Source: Bacillota bacterium (GTDB taxonomy: Bacteria > Bacillota > Clostridia > Clostridiales > Clostridiaceae). Taken from it: 64,000 bases of DNA. Numbering within the stretch: the stretch's first letter is position 1; each line of letters opens with the position of its first letter. The stretch is from contig JAGFXP010000005.1 of NCBI GenBank assembly GCA_017861315.1, positions 1-64,000 on the forward strand. Reading direction: 5' to 3'. A program made the translations under genes and the position numbers. Positions 53,693-62,331 of this stretch are shown in pieces. The notes beneath the pieces are model-generated. The model worked only from the letters and a program-made list of their open reading frames with translations, was not told the DNA's origin and searched no databases.

Positions 53693-54233
53693 AGTATTCT
53701 CTGAGAGGAAACTTCCTAACAGTCATCTCTTTTCTATTGTTCACATTCTTCCACAGTTCGAGCCTGTCCACAACCAGCATCCTGTCTATTTCCTCATACC
53801 TTATGTGCTCGCTGTTCTTCTCCCTGCTGCCGTTCTCCTTGCTGTGGAACAGATTCCCCGTCAGGGCAATTGAAAGATCGTGGTCCGGACTGTTTTCCTT
53901 GACGTCAAAGCCGTTAAGCTTCAGCCTGTCGTTGAACAGCCTTGTAAGCCTCATTATGTAACCCTTGTTCTCAACCTTGAGGGCTGCGAATTTCTGGGAG
54001 GAATTCGAGCATTCAGCTCCGTCCACCTTAACCTTGAATCTCTTGTACGGCTTGACGAGTTCAGCTATAACCTTTGTCAGCTTATCCACATCAGGATCCC
54101 CTACAATCTCCAGCGTGATGTACAGCAGAGGCAGACTCTTATATAGTTTATATTTTTTGCACAGGTTCTTTTGGACCTGCTCGATATATTCATTTGATTC
54201 CTTATCAAACATGGCTACTAAATAATATTTCAT
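53691..54233 (-). CDS. 2H phosphoesterase-fold protein with substituted catalytic histidines
   Basis: 180 residues. The layout fits the 2'-5' RNA ligase/2H superfamily: KYYLVAMFDKESNEYIEQVQK at the start, a first motif in SLPLLYITLEIVG where HxT is expected, and a second in HDLSIALTGNL where HxS is expected. In both the His position is taken by another residue (Tyr and Asp), so the usual chemistry seems impossible. The ATG at 54233 is the only good start. It is a single gene, convergent with glutamine synthetase and divergent from murA. Confidence 0.7.
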   Translation of the reverse strand: MKYYLVAMFDKESNEYIEQVQKNLCKKYKLYKSLPLLYITLEIVGDPDVDKLTKVIAELVKPYKRFKVKVDGAECSNSSQKFAALKVENKGYIMRLTRLFNDRLKLNGFDVKENSPDHDLSIALTGNLFHSKENGSREKNSEHIRYEEIDRMLVVDRLELWKNVNNRKEMTVRKFPLREY

Positions 54234-54468
54234 AATATTCTGCTTCCTCCATATCCCGATCAGATAATAATTAACATATTATTTTGTATTATACCACATT
54301 AACCAGGTTTGAATTAATTAATTTCATAAATTTATTAAAGAAGTCTTCACATTTCAAGAAATAATGATAAAATAGTATAGAATTATGTTATAATCACTTA
54401 TGTGACTTTAAAATTAGAACATTAACTTGAATAAATATATATTTTGATGATAAGGATGGATTTTTTAT

Positions 54469-55731
54469 ATGGATAAATTAGTAATCAAAGGAGGGAAACC
54501 TCTTTTTGGCAGCGTCGAGATCAGCGGTGCAAAGAATGCTGCAGTGGCTATACTGCCTGCATCGATTCTTGCCAGCAGCGGCGTGTGCAATATAGACAAC
54601 ATTCCTAACATAGAGGACGTTAACTGCCTGGAAAGAATAATCGAAAGTCTCGGCTGCACTGTAGTCAGAAACAGCAATTCAGTTATGATAGACAGCACCA
54701 CCTTACACAATACGGATGCAAACACAGAGGATGTAAGAAAAATGAGAGCGTCCTACTACCTTATTGGAGCCCTTCTCAGCAGGTTCAAGAAGGCAAGGGT
54801 TGAGCTTCCCGGCGGCTGCCCGATTGGTGTAAGGCCGATAGACCAGCACATTAAGGGTTTTGAGGCGCTTGGCGCAAGGGTTGTGATCAACCACGGCTGC
54901 GTTATAGTAGAGGCAGACAAACTCATTGGAACCAACATCTTTTTTGATGTTGTAAGCGTTGGCGCTACAATCAACGTGATGCTTGCGGCTACACTGGCCG
55001 AGGGTACAACCACCCTGGAAAACGTGGCCAAGGAACCCCATGTGGTTGACGTTGCGAACTTCCTGAACAGCATGGGAGCAAACGTAAAGGGCGCCGGCAC
55101 AGACATCATAAGGATAACCGGAGTGAAGGAACTCAAGGGATGCACATACAGCGTCATCCCCGACCAGATAGAAGCAGGCACATTCATGATTGCCGCAGCA
55201 GCGACAAAAGGAAAAATCACAATAGAGAACGTTATCCCCAAGCATCTTGAGTCAATATCCGCAAAGCTTGAGGAGATGGGAGCAGAGGTCACTGAAAACG
55301 GAGATTCGGTAACCGTGTCTGCTAGCGGAGTCCTCAAGGGCGTTAACGTAAAGACGCAGCCATACCCCGGCTTCCCTACAGACGTACAGCAGCCGTTCTC
55401 AACGCTCCTCTGCATAGCCAAAGGAAGGAGCAATGTTACGGAAAGCATCTGGGAAAGCAGATTCAAGCATGTGGACGAGCTCAAGAAGATGGGCGCAAGC
55501 ATAAGGGTTGAAGACAGAACAGCAATGATCGACGGAGTCGAGAAGCTTACAGGCGCAGTTGTGAGGGCAACGGACCTTCGCGCCGGCGCCGCAATGGTTG
55601 TAGCAGGCCTTATAGCCGAGGGAACCACTGAAGTTCTTGATATCGAGCATATAGACCGAGGTTACCCTAACATAGAAAACAAATTCAAAAATCTTGGCGC
55701 TGATATCTGCAGGGTTTCTTCAGGTGTCTAG
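54469..55731 (+). CDS. murA: UDP-N-acetylglucosamine 1-carboxyvinyltransferase (MurA)
   Basis: First committed step of peptidoglycan synthesis, adding enolpyruvate to UDP-GlcNAc. The 420 residues begin [31 protein letters not shown]. The fosfomycin-target cysteine lies in [23 protein letters not shown] (near 116), and [20 protein letters not shown] and [18 protein letters not shown] follow. A rightward unit of walJ-like, CxxH/CxxC, SEC-C and rlmH genes comes next. Confidence 0.97.
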   Translation: MDKLVIKGGKPLFGSVEISGAKNAAVAILPASILASSGVCNIDNIPNIEDVNCLERIIESLGCTVVRNSNSVMIDSTTLHNTDANTEDVRKMRASYYLIGALLSRFKKARVELPGGCPIGVRPIDQHIKGFEALGARVVINHGCVIVEADKLIGTNIFFDVVSVGATINVMLAATLAEGTTTLENVAKEPHVVDVANFLNSMGANVKGAGTDIIRITGVKELKGCTYSVIPDQIEAGTFMIAAAATKGKITIENVIPKHLESISAKLEEMGAEVTENGDSVTVSASGVLKGVNVKTQPYPGFPTDVQQPFSTLLCIAKGRSNVTESIWESRFKHVDELKKMGASIRVEDRTAMIDGVEKLTGAVVRATDLRAGAAMVVAGLIAEGTTEVLDIEHIDRGYPNIENKFKNLGADICRVSSGV

Positions 55732-55757
55732 GCACATTCTGAGAACGGAGTTTTAAT

Positions 55758-56540
55758 ATGATTTTTTGTCCTTTATACAGCGGAAGCAGCGGGAACAGCA
55801 TTTTCGTTTCTTCTGAACAGACAAAGCTGCTCATAGATGCCGGCCTTCCCGGAAAAAGCATAGAGAGTGCCATGAACCAAATCGGGCATACATCAGCGGA
55901 TGTGGACGGGATCTTCATAACCCATGAGCACTCTGACCACGTCAAAGGTGTGGGAGTGCTTTCCAGGAAATACGACATCCCAATATACGCCAATGAAGCC
56001 ACCTGGAACGCCATAAAGGATTCCATAGGCAAAGTTAAGGACCATAACATAAAGCTGATGGATGAGGCTGTATCCATCAATGACATGGAAATACGCAGCT
56101 TCGGCATATCCCACGACGCAGTCAGTCCGAGGGGTTATTCAATAACCTCCGGCGGCAAGAAAGCGTGCGTTGCCACAGATCTGGGCTTCTTTTCACAGGA
56201 AGTAAGGCGCAACATCGAGGATGCGGATATCGTCCTTCTCGAGTGCAACCACGACATCGAAATGCTTAAATTCGGACCGTACCCTTACCCCCTGAAGCGG
56301 AGGATCCTGAGCAACGTAGGCCATCTCTCGAACGATGACTGCGGCAAGGCGATTGTCAGCATAACGAACAGCAAATTCAAGAACATTATTCTCGGCCATT
56401 TGAGCAAGACCAACAACTATCCTGAACTGGCATACCAGACAGTCCTAAATATTTTGAGCGATCACAGCATAACGCTGGACAAGGACATCTCCCTTGGGAT
56501 GGCAAAGCGGGACATGCCGAGCAACTTCATTGAAATCTAA
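55758..56540 (+). CDS. walJ: MBL-fold metallohydrolase, WalJ/YycJ family
   Basis: 260 residues with metallo-beta-lactamase signatures: YSGSSGNSIFVSSEQTKLLIDAGLPGKSIE, THEHSDHVKGVGVLSRKYDIPIYA (HxHxDH), VATDLGFFSQEV and LECNHD. In B. subtilis walJ (yycJ) belongs to the WalRK operon next to the origin and is linked to coordination of wall and DNA metabolism. Here it follows murA, without walRK. AACGGAG precedes the ATG. Confidence 0.92.
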   Translation: MIFCPLYSGSSGNSIFVSSEQTKLLIDAGLPGKSIESAMNQIGHTSADVDGIFITHEHSDHVKGVGVLSRKYDIPIYANEATWNAIKDSIGKVKDHNIKLMDEAVSINDMEIRSFGISHDAVSPRGYSITSGGKKACVATDLGFFSQEVRRNIEDADIVLLECNHDIEMLKFGPYPYPLKRRILSNVGHLSNDDCGKAIVSITNSKFKNIILGHLSKTNNYPELAYQTVLNILSDHSITLDKDISLGMAKRDMPSNFIEI

Positions 56541-56570
56541 AGTTCAGCCCCTGGAAGGGATGGTTTTGCA

Positions 56571-56738
56571 ATGCAAGAATACATAAAACCGATTTATGCC
56601 TGCGATGACCACATCGATATGGCAATTGACGATTTTCTAGTTGAAAACGAGACTTTTCCTGTCCTCTCAAAAGCTGAGGAAGGAACCTGCAGCTACTGCA
56701 AGAAAGCTGCAGCATACGCACTGAATAAATCAGAATAA
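56571..56738 (+). CDS. CxxH/CxxC miniprotein (BA_5709-like), 55 residues
   Basis: A short protein that starts MQEYIKPIYACDDHIDMAID and ends with GTCSYCKKAAAYALNKSE. The C-D-D-H and C-S-Y-C pairs, about 30 residues apart, are the metal-site pattern of the CxxH/CxxC family found beside YycJ-like genes in Bacilli. The gene lies between the walJ-like and SEC-C genes on the same strand. GGAAGGGA is ten bases before the ATG. The function is unknown. Confidence 0.85.
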   Translation: MQEYIKPIYACDDHIDMAIDDFLVENETFPVLSKAEEGTCSYCKKAAAYALNKSE

Positions 56739-56761
56739 ATTTGAATTAAGGAGTATTTAAG

Positions 56762-57265
56762 ATGAGCTTATACACAGACTGGAGCGATTACGTAGTAGAC
56801 TACATACAGCAAAAAGGGGAACCGGCTTTCTGGCAGGAATACGGCGCAATCGAAAAATCAATCTACACAAAAGTACTTGGCGAATACGGGAACAAGCTTT
56901 CCGGAACCGTTTCAGCGCTTGCTGAGAAATGCGGAACAGAACCTGTCTATTTCATGGGCTTCCTTGACGGAATAAACACAAGCCTTGTTAAAGAGCTTGA
57001 CCTTGAAAGCCTTGACACAGAATCCGAAATTGAGCTTGACATAGACTTCGCGAAGCTCTACTTCAACATGCTTGAAGCAAAGGCTGATTACCTTTATGAG
57101 CTTCCTCAGTGGGACAGCATCTTCTCCAAGGAGAAGAGGAAAGAGATCCACAGGGAGTGGGCAGCTTCAAGGACCGCTGTTAAACAGAACACGGTCGGAA
57201 GAAATGAGCCTTGTCCGTGCGGAAGCGGCAAGAAATACAAGAAATGCTGCGGCAAAAACGCCTAA
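56762..57265 (+). CDS. SEC-C motif protein
   Basis: 167 residues. The first 145 are helical and acidic, with no family I recognise. The last 22 ([20 protein letters not shown]) are a textbook SEC-C zinc motif, as in SecA, which binds zinc and can contact SecB or ribosomes. AAGGAGTATTTAAG lies before the ATG. It belongs to the murA-walJ-rlmH unit. The function is unknown. Confidence 0.87.
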   Translation: MSLYTDWSDYVVDYIQQKGEPAFWQEYGAIEKSIYTKVLGEYGNKLSGTVSALAEKCGTEPVYFMGFLDGINTSLVKELDLESLDTESEIELDIDFAKLYFNMLEAKADYLYELPQWDSIFSKEKRKEIHREWAASRTAVKQNTVGRNEPCPCGSGKKYKKCCGKNA

Positions 57266-57271
57266 CAAAAA

Positions 57272-57304
57272 AATCCTTGCACGCTAAGTGCGAGGATTTT
57301 TCAC
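57272..57304. terminator. Bidirectional terminator before rlmH
   Basis: Stem AAATCCTTGCAC/GTGCGAGGATTT (about 57271-57299), with T-runs on both strands. rlmH therefore needs its own promoter or read-through. Confidence 0.85.
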
Positions 57305-57328
57305 ATATTGCATGATTGAGAGGTTAAT

Positions 57329-57808
57329 ATGAACATATATGTAATCAGTGTTGGAAAGATAAAGGAAAAATACCTGAAGGACGCAATTGCTGAGTATTCA
57401 AAGAGGCTGAGCCGTTACTGCCGTCTCGAGATAATCGAGGTGGCTGACGAGAAGACGCCGGACAACGCTTCCGAGAAAGAGGAGCTCCAAATCAAGGAAA
57501 AGGAAGGCGCAGCCATACTGAAGCACGTCAAGGACAGCATGCACGTGGTGGCTCTCGATCTAAAGGGCAAGATGCTGAGCTCCGAGGAATTCTCGAAGTA
57601 CATAGGAGACTGCGCCATAAGGGGTGAAAGCAACATCGCTTTCATCATCGGCGGATCGCTTGGGCTGTCGAAGGAAGTGCTTAAGAGGGCCGACTACTCC
57701 CTGTGCTTCTCGAAGATGACGTTTCCCCATCAGCTGATGCGGGTGATACTGCTAGAGCAGGTTTACAGGGGCTACAGGATAATGAGCGGAGAACCGTACC
57801 ATAAATGA
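57329..57808 (+). CDS. rlmH: 23S rRNA (pseudouridine1915-N3)-methyltransferase
   Basis: SPOUT-fold methyltransferase acting on helix 69 of 23S rRNA in assembled ribosomes. The 159 residues begin MNIYVISVGKIKEKYLKDAIAEY. They carry the knot region NIAFIIGGSLGLSKEVL and FPHQLMRVILLEQVYRGYRI, and end GEPYHK. Length is exactly typical. The neighbourhood with the walJ-like and CxxH/CxxC genes is seen near the origin in Bacilli. Confidence 0.97.
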   Translation: MNIYVISVGKIKEKYLKDAIAEYSKRLSRYCRLEIIEVADEKTPDNASEKEELQIKEKEGAAILKHVKDSMHVVALDLKGKMLSSEEFSKYIGDCAIRGESNIAFIIGGSLGLSKEVLKRADYSLCFSKMTFPHQLMRVILLEQVYRGYRIMSGEPYHK

Positions 57809-57835
57809 ATGCGGTTTTTACTGAATTTGGATATA

Positions 57836-57876
57836 ACAAACTCCTCAACACTATTGCTGAGGAGTTTGTTCTTTCT
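57836..57876 (+). terminator. Terminator after rlmH
   Basis: Stem AAACTCCTCA/TGAGGAGTTT (57838-57867), then GTTCTTTCTC. Confidence 0.8.
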
Positions 57877-57961
57877 CAAGTAATTTTTTAAATCGTTTCT
57901 AATGTTAGATCAAAGATGCTGGTGCGCATTATGAGAAAATTGTTCTTATGTATATTTACAG

Positions 57962-58894
57962 CTAAAAGAACTTTTTTCTTTTAAAATATGCTAGAGATAT
58001 AATCACAATAATAATTGAAATGACTATGACAAAGGGGTATCCATACTCCCATGACAGTTCTGGCATATTGAAATTCATGCCATACCAGCCTACAATTAAT
58101 GAGAGTGGAAGGAATATAGTGGCTACAATAGTGAATATCTCCATAGTTGCATTCATGTTATTGTCCAAATCTGCATGGTATGCCTCTTTAATATTAGAAC
58201 AATAATTCTGCAGCATCTCCGTCCTACTGCTTAACCGTTTGACTCTGTTTGTAAATATCGCAAAATAGTGCAACTTTTCTTCTGCAAACAAATCATTTTC
58301 ATTTCCTTTAAGAGCTTCTCCTAAGCCAATCAATTGTTCATAAAAACTGTAAAGCAACAAGAGCTTCTTGCGAATATTAGTGATTTCAAAGGGAAAATCA
58401 TTACCTATATCCCGTTTGCTCATCCTATATTCCAATTCAATGATTTGATTCCCAATTTCATAAAGCGCACCATAATCATCTGCAATAAGCCGATCAAGGA
58501 AACCATAAATTATTCGTTCCTGTGTTATCTTGGACAGATTTAAACGCTCCAGCATATCTGAAAACTTCACCTCTATGCTGTTATCCTTGTCTTCTAGTGT
58601 AACTATCAGGAACAGATTATGTTTTATATATATTGCAATTTTATCCTGTACTGTCACGATATGTTCCGCATTTATACCACTGATTATCCCAAAATGGTAA
58701 TCATCATATACGTCAACAAATCCGTACATTTGCTCTATCTTATTCCTGCATTCCAATACCGTAGATTGTGCAAAACCAAAATAGTTGTACGTTTCTTCTA
58801 ATTCTTCTATAGAAATATGTCCTATTGTTATTTTAGCACTGTCAACATCCTCTAATTTTATTTGAGTAATTTTATCTTGAATTTGAAAATACAT
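57962..58894 (-). CDS. CorA family divalent cation transporter
   Basis: Mg2+ or Co2+ channel of the inner membrane. The 310 residues are mainly a large cytoplasmic alpha-beta and helical domain. Two C-terminal membrane helices follow, with the pore signature GWYGMNFN (GMN, near 268-270). The tail is basic (YFKRKKFF). AGGAGGGGAAC precedes the ATG. The gene begins a visibly more AT-rich stretch that continues to the right edge. Confidence 0.93.
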   Translation of the reverse strand: MYFQIQDKITQIKLEDVDSAKITIGHISIEELEETYNYFGFAQSTVLECRNKIEQMYGFVDVYDDYHFGIISGINAEHIVTVQDKIAIYIKHNLFLIVTLEDKDNSIEVKFSDMLERLNLSKITQERIIYGFLDRLIADDYGALYEIGNQIIELEYRMSKRDIGNDFPFEITNIRKKLLLLYSFYEQLIGLGEALKGNENDLFAEEKLHYFAIFTNRVKRLSSRTEMLQNYCSNIKEAYHADLDNNMNATMEIFTIVATIFLPLSLIVGWYGMNFNMPELSWEYGYPFVIVISIIIVIISLAYFKRKKFF

Positions 58895-58968
58895 AGATTG
58901 TTCCCCTCCTGTGTATTATTCTATAACGCTACATATAAGTTGATTTTGCAGAGATATTGACTTTGGCT

Positions 58969-60207
58969 TTATTTTTTCGGTTCAACCTCTAGCTTCAACA
59001 CTTTAGCAAAGTATTTTGCAGTGCTTGCCTGAAAGGTTAAAGTTACAATTATAGCTATTGAAGTTACTGCAGATATCAGCTCCGCATTTGGAACCTTCAT
59101 AGTGATAAGCATTCCTGCCAACGCTGCAGGAATGACGCCTGTTTCTCTTGTCCAACACAAATAAGCAATCTCCCTGATATTCCACTTTGCTTTTCTGTCA
59201 AATGGCACTGTGAGCAGGACTGAGATTGGTCTTGCCAGAAATACGAAAGCCAGAATTACTATCAAAGCTTTTCCCCAGTACTGTGCAATGATTCCGAAAT
59301 TCATTTGGACTCCCAACAATACAAATATCATCATCCTGATTATGGATATTGTAACATCCTTGAATTTTTCGTGGACATCATGGCTTTCTTCCATTAACTT
59401 CAGGTTAAACATGCCCTTGTTTCCGCACATCATTCCAACTATGAAGGCTGCCATAAAGCCGCTTACTCCAATATGCTCAGATATGACGTAAGCGCCTAAA
59501 ACAGAAGCTACAGCCATCTCTGCAGTGAATCCCCTACACACACCGTATCTGCCTTCACAAACAAGCCGGTTTCCAATATAACCGATAATCGCTCCTACTA
59601 ATACCCCTCCGCCTGCAGTCTTCAGAATCTCAAAAAGGCTGCCTGCAACCGAAAAGCTGCCCCCTGCTGCTATTCCTACAATCGTAAATGTAATTATTGC
59701 TGCAGCTGCATCATTAAAAGCGGATTCTGATATTATGGTCTGCTTCAATTTAGGGCTTATGTTCATTTTCTTAAACAAAGGAACCAGAACTGAAGGATCT
59801 GTTGATGCTATTACCACACCCAGTAGCAATGCATATATGAAATCGATATTAAGTATCTTCCATGCAAAAAAACCTGTAACAAAGGTAGAAATGAGAACGC
59901 CTACAGTAGCTATCAGACCTATTGTTACCTTTACTTCATTTAACACCTTTATGCCGACTTCTCGTCCGCCATCAAACAATATATATGCTGCACCAAATGA
60001 AAGTATCAGCTGATTAAATACAGCGTATTCACTGAAATCGATTATGTTTAAAACAGCAGGTCCCACAATTATACCTGCCGCAATATACAACACTACATCA
60101 GGTATGTGTATTTTTTCACTTGCCTTATTTAAAACCACTCCAATAAAAATAATGATTGCCAATATTCTCATCAGATTACTTGCCAACTCTACTACATTTC
60201 CTTCCAC
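58969..60207 (-). CDS. Cation:proton antiporter, CPA1/NhaP-like
   Basis: 412 residues with 11-13 membrane helices. The ion-binding region has GVVIASTDPSVLVPLFKK and the ND motif in SESAFNDAAAAIITF, typical of NhaP-like electroneutral exchangers. HIGVSGFMAAFIVGMM and LCWTRETGVIPAALAGML are further family features. Na+/H+ or K+/H+ exchange is likely. It shares direction with corA, separated by 74 bases, and may form an ion-homeostasis unit with the small protein upstream. Confidence 0.9.
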   Translation of the reverse strand: MEGNVVELASNLMRILAIIIFIGVVLNKASEKIHIPDVVLYIAAGIIVGPAVLNIIDFSEYAVFNQLILSFGAAYILFDGGREVGIKVLNEVKVTIGLIATVGVLISTFVTGFFAWKILNIDFIYALLLGVVIASTDPSVLVPLFKKMNISPKLKQTIISESAFNDAAAAIITFTIVGIAAGGSFSVAGSLFEILKTAGGGVLVGAIIGYIGNRLVCEGRYGVCRGFTAEMAVASVLGAYVISEHIGVSGFMAAFIVGMMCGNKGMFNLKLMEESHDVHEKFKDVTISIIRMMIFVLLGVQMNFGIIAQYWGKALIVILAFVFLARPISVLLTVPFDRKAKWNIREIAYLCWTRETGVIPAALAGMLITMKVPNAELISAVTSIAIIVTLTFQASTAKYFAKVLKLEVEPKK

Positions 60208-60293
60208 TACATATCACCTCTTAATTGCATTTTTCTATGTGAGAACATAGCTCTTTTGAAAGTTATAAAACCCATAAAAAAAGCTTCCAGTTT

Positions 60294-60509
60294 TTATTTT
60301 TTTCCTTTACCTTTCTTGCCTTGTTTAACATCATTATTTCTTACTTCCCTAACTCTTTCTAACTTAACTTCCTTCAACTTACCTTGCTCTTCTCTTTCTT
60401 CCTTTTCAGCCTTTCGAGGAAAAATAAAATTCACGTAAATAAAACCAAGAATTACCAACCCTAATGGAATAAATACAATTAAATCTTTTAAACCGAGATC
60501 AAGATCCAT
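60294..60509 (-). CDS. Small single-pass membrane protein, 71 residues
   Basis: I do not recognise a family. The N-terminal half has one hydrophobic helix (DLIVFIPLGLVILGFIYVNFIF). The C-terminal half is very charged (RKAEKEEREEQGKLKEVKLERVRE and GKKGKGKK), so it is probably N-out, C-in. AGGAGGCAGTAAG precedes the ATG, which makes it a credible gene. It is 86 bases upstream of the antiporter gene in the same direction. Confidence 0.72.
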   Translation of the reverse strand: MDLDLGLKDLIVFIPLGLVILGFIYVNFIFPRKAEKEEREEQGKLKEVKLERVREVRNNDVKQGKKGKGKK

Positions 60510-60565
60510 CTTACTGCCTCCTAAATAAATATTGATAATTTAATTTCAAAACTATGAAAATCAAA

Positions 60566-60599
60566 AAACAAAAAGCGAGAAACTCAAACAAGAGTTTCC
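60566..60599 (-). terminator. Minus-strand hairpin ahead of the small membrane protein gene
   Basis: GAAACTC/GAGTTTC (60579-60598) with a six-base loop, followed on the minus strand by TCGCTTTTTGTTTTTTG. It would stop leftward read-through from the repeat region. Confidence 0.6.
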
Positions 60600-60736
60600 C
60601 ACCCTGGAAACAAATTTCTTGGAATCAAACTTGTGTTTGTCCAACCGATTAAAATATACTTTTCTATTAGTAATATACCATAAAATAAATATAAATTCAA
60701 ACTTGTTGCGCAACATCCTACAACCGCGCACGAATC

Positions 60737-60871
60737 ATTAATTCCATTATACGGAAAACAACAATTAGATACAATTGAAAATAAGCAAAGACAAGAATTA
60801 TTAATTCCATTATACGGAAAACAACAATTAGATACAATTGAAAATAAGCAAAGACAAGAATTATTAATTCC
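60737..60871. repeat. 63-bp tandem repeat, two full copies and the start of a third
   Basis: Copies at 60737-60799 and 60800-60862 are identical as far as I can read, and the first nine bases of a third follow (60863-60871). The unit length is 21 codons. A plus-strand frame (60684-60902, no start codon) runs open through both copies with the repeated peptide LIPLYGKQQLDTIENKQRQE. A minus-strand frame is open as well. After the repeat, CAAAGACA/TGTCTTTG forms a hairpin with TTTTT. No gene start is seen, so a broken gene is possible. Confidence 0.8.
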
Positions 60872-61027
60872 CTGTCTTTGCTTGCTTTTTGACTCCTGAC
60901 TCATTATCTAAACTCGCTGATCCATTACACTTAAATTGCTATATCAATATCTATTGTAGAGTGGAATGCGGTGGAAAAGTGATACTCGGTTGTGATACCA
61001 TATGCATAGGATAAGGAGCGAAAAACT

Positions 61028-61393
61028 ATGCCAAGTAACAATTCAAAGTATTCACAAGAAATGAGAGAACAGACAGCAGCTTATATTTTAGAATCAGGAA
61101 AATCGGCAACTAGTACTGCTGAAGAATTAGGAATCGATATAAATACAGTTTGTAGATGGGTAAGAGACTATAGAAGAAAACATAAACTCCCTACATATGC
61201 AGAAGAAAAGGGACTGAAACAAAAACCTCCAAAAGATAATGCAGAGTTAACATTAAGAGTTAAAGAATTAGAAAAACAATTAAAAGAAAAAGATAAAGAA
61301 TTAGAGTTACAGAAGAAAAAAGTAGAAGAAGAAAGAGTCAAGGTAGAAATATTAAAAAAATCCCTGCACATCTTTATGCAACCACAAGAATGA
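61028..61393 (+). CDS. IS3-family transposase OrfA
   Basis: 121 residues. The helix-turn-helix YILESGKSATSTAEELGIDINTVCRWVRDY (about 18-47) binds the IS ends. A leucine-zipper coiled coil follows (LTLRVKELEKQLKEKDKELELQKKKVEEE, about 72-100). The stop overlaps the orfB ATG (ATGA). AAGGAGCGAAAAACT precedes its ATG. OrfA alone usually acts as an inhibitor; with OrfB it forms the transposase. Confidence 0.95.
   Translation: MPSNNSKYSQEMREQTAAYILESGKSATSTAEELGIDINTVCRWVRDYRRKHKLPTYAEEKGLKQKPPKDNAELTLRVKELEKQLKEKDKELELQKKKVEEERVKVEILKKSLHIFMQPQE
61354..61360 (+). other. Programmed -1 frameshift site (A AAA AAA)
   Basis: Seven A in the phase X XXX XXX of orfA (third base of TTA, then AAA AAA). 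A -1 slip continues IPAHLYATTRMKYEAIK straight into orfB without a stop, giving the OrfAB fusion. Confidence 0.85.
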
Positions 61394-62268
61394 AATATGA
61401 AGCCATAAAGGCTAACAGCTCTGAATTCGAAGTGAAGAAGATGTGCCAGGTACTAGGGCTGAAGACACCAAATTATTATCGTTGGAAGAAGCAAATGAAA
61501 AAGAGCCAACATAAAATTGAACAAGAGTTAACAGACATTAAGAGAATAGAAACTATTTTTTTAGAAAGTGATAAAATTTATGGGTATCGGATGATAGCTA
61601 AGAAATTAGAGAAAGACGGGCACTATATGAGCGAACATCGGATTCGCAGGATCATGAGAGAGAATGGTTTTTATCCAGAAACGAGAAAAAAATATAAGCC
61701 AACACATAATGGCAAGGTTGACGGTAGATATTGTGAAAACCTTGTGAAGCAAAACTTTAAAACGGAGAAGAAAAATGAAGTATGGGTTGGTGATATTACA
61801 TATATAAAAACATCTATAGGATGGGTTTATCTAGCAGTCGTACTAGATCTGTTTAATCGAGAAGTGATAGGTTATTCTATCAGCAAAAAAATAGACAGTG
61901 AGTTGGTAAAAAGCGCATTGGGCAATGCAATAGCAAGGAATGGTATAAGAGACAACATGATATTTCATAGCGACAGAGGATGCCAATATGCCAGCAAAGG
62001 ATTTTATGAACTTCTTGAGAATAATAGAATTAAAGGAAGCATGAGCAGACCGGGATGTCCATACGATAATTCTTGCGCTGAGAGCTTCTTTGCATCATTA
62101 AAAAAGGAATGTATTTACAGAAAAAATTATAGTACTATAGAAGATGTAAAGAGAGATATGTTTCGATACATAGAACTATTTTACAACAGGAAACATATGC
62201 ATTCTGTACTCGGGTACTTAAGTCCTGTAGAGTATAGAATTGAATATGACGCTGAAAAAGTGGCTTAA
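61390..62268 (+). CDS. IS3-family transposase OrfB (DDE integrase domain)
   Basis: 292 residues as a free product, or joined to OrfA by frameshifting. An HTH_21-like segment (IYGYRMIAKKLEKDGHYMSEHRIRRIMRENG) precedes the rve domain. The catalytic triad is D in WVGDITYI, D in FHSDRGCQY and E in NSCAESFFASLKKE. No stop or missing motif is seen, so the element looks active. The sequence is AT-rich. Confidence 0.95.
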   Translation: MKYEAIKANSSEFEVKKMCQVLGLKTPNYYRWKKQMKKSQHKIEQELTDIKRIETIFLESDKIYGYRMIAKKLEKDGHYMSEHRIRRIMRENGFYPETRKKYKPTHNGKVDGRYCENLVKQNFKTEKKNEVWVGDITYIKTSIGWVYLAVVLDLFNREVIGYSISKKIDSELVKSALGNAIARNGIRDNMIFHSDRGCQYASKGFYELLENNRIKGSMSRPGCPYDNSCAESFFASLKKECIYRKNYSTIEDVKRDMFRYIELFYNRKHMHSVLGYLSPVEYRIEYDAEKVA

Positions 62269-62331
62269 AATCAATAATTAAGGTATGCGGATGGAATCAG
62301 AATTTGAGTATCAAAACCTCACCGCATTCCA

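Larger units (their letters stand above)
60962..62331 (+). mobile_element. Complete IS3-family insertion sequence, 1370 bp
   Basis: The ends are inverted: TGGAATGCGGTG (60962-60973) and CACCGCATTCCA (62320-62331). A second matching block (TGATACTC) lies just inside each end. Between them are orfA and orfB with a -1 frameshift signal. The flanks show no direct repeat of 3-5 bases (GAG on the left, AAT on the right), so the flanks have probably changed since insertion. Confidence 0.92.

Noticed and set aside
54756-55628. 290-codon minus-strand frame
   Set aside because: Antisense to murA; no homology or ribosome-binding site.
58895-58968. M-box (Mg2+) riboswitch ahead of corA
   Set aside because: The gap to the next gene is only 74 bases, too short for an M-box, and no conserved motif is seen.
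60737-60871. Possible CRISPR array
   Set aside because: The copies are contiguous with no spacers and the unit is 63 bases, so it is a plain tandem repeat.
60584-60904. Cys-rich 106-codon minus-strand frame with repeated peptides
   Set aside because: The repeat comes from the 63-bp DNA repeat, which is open on both strands; it ends inside a terminator hairpin and has no convincing start signal. Kept only as part of the repeat finding.
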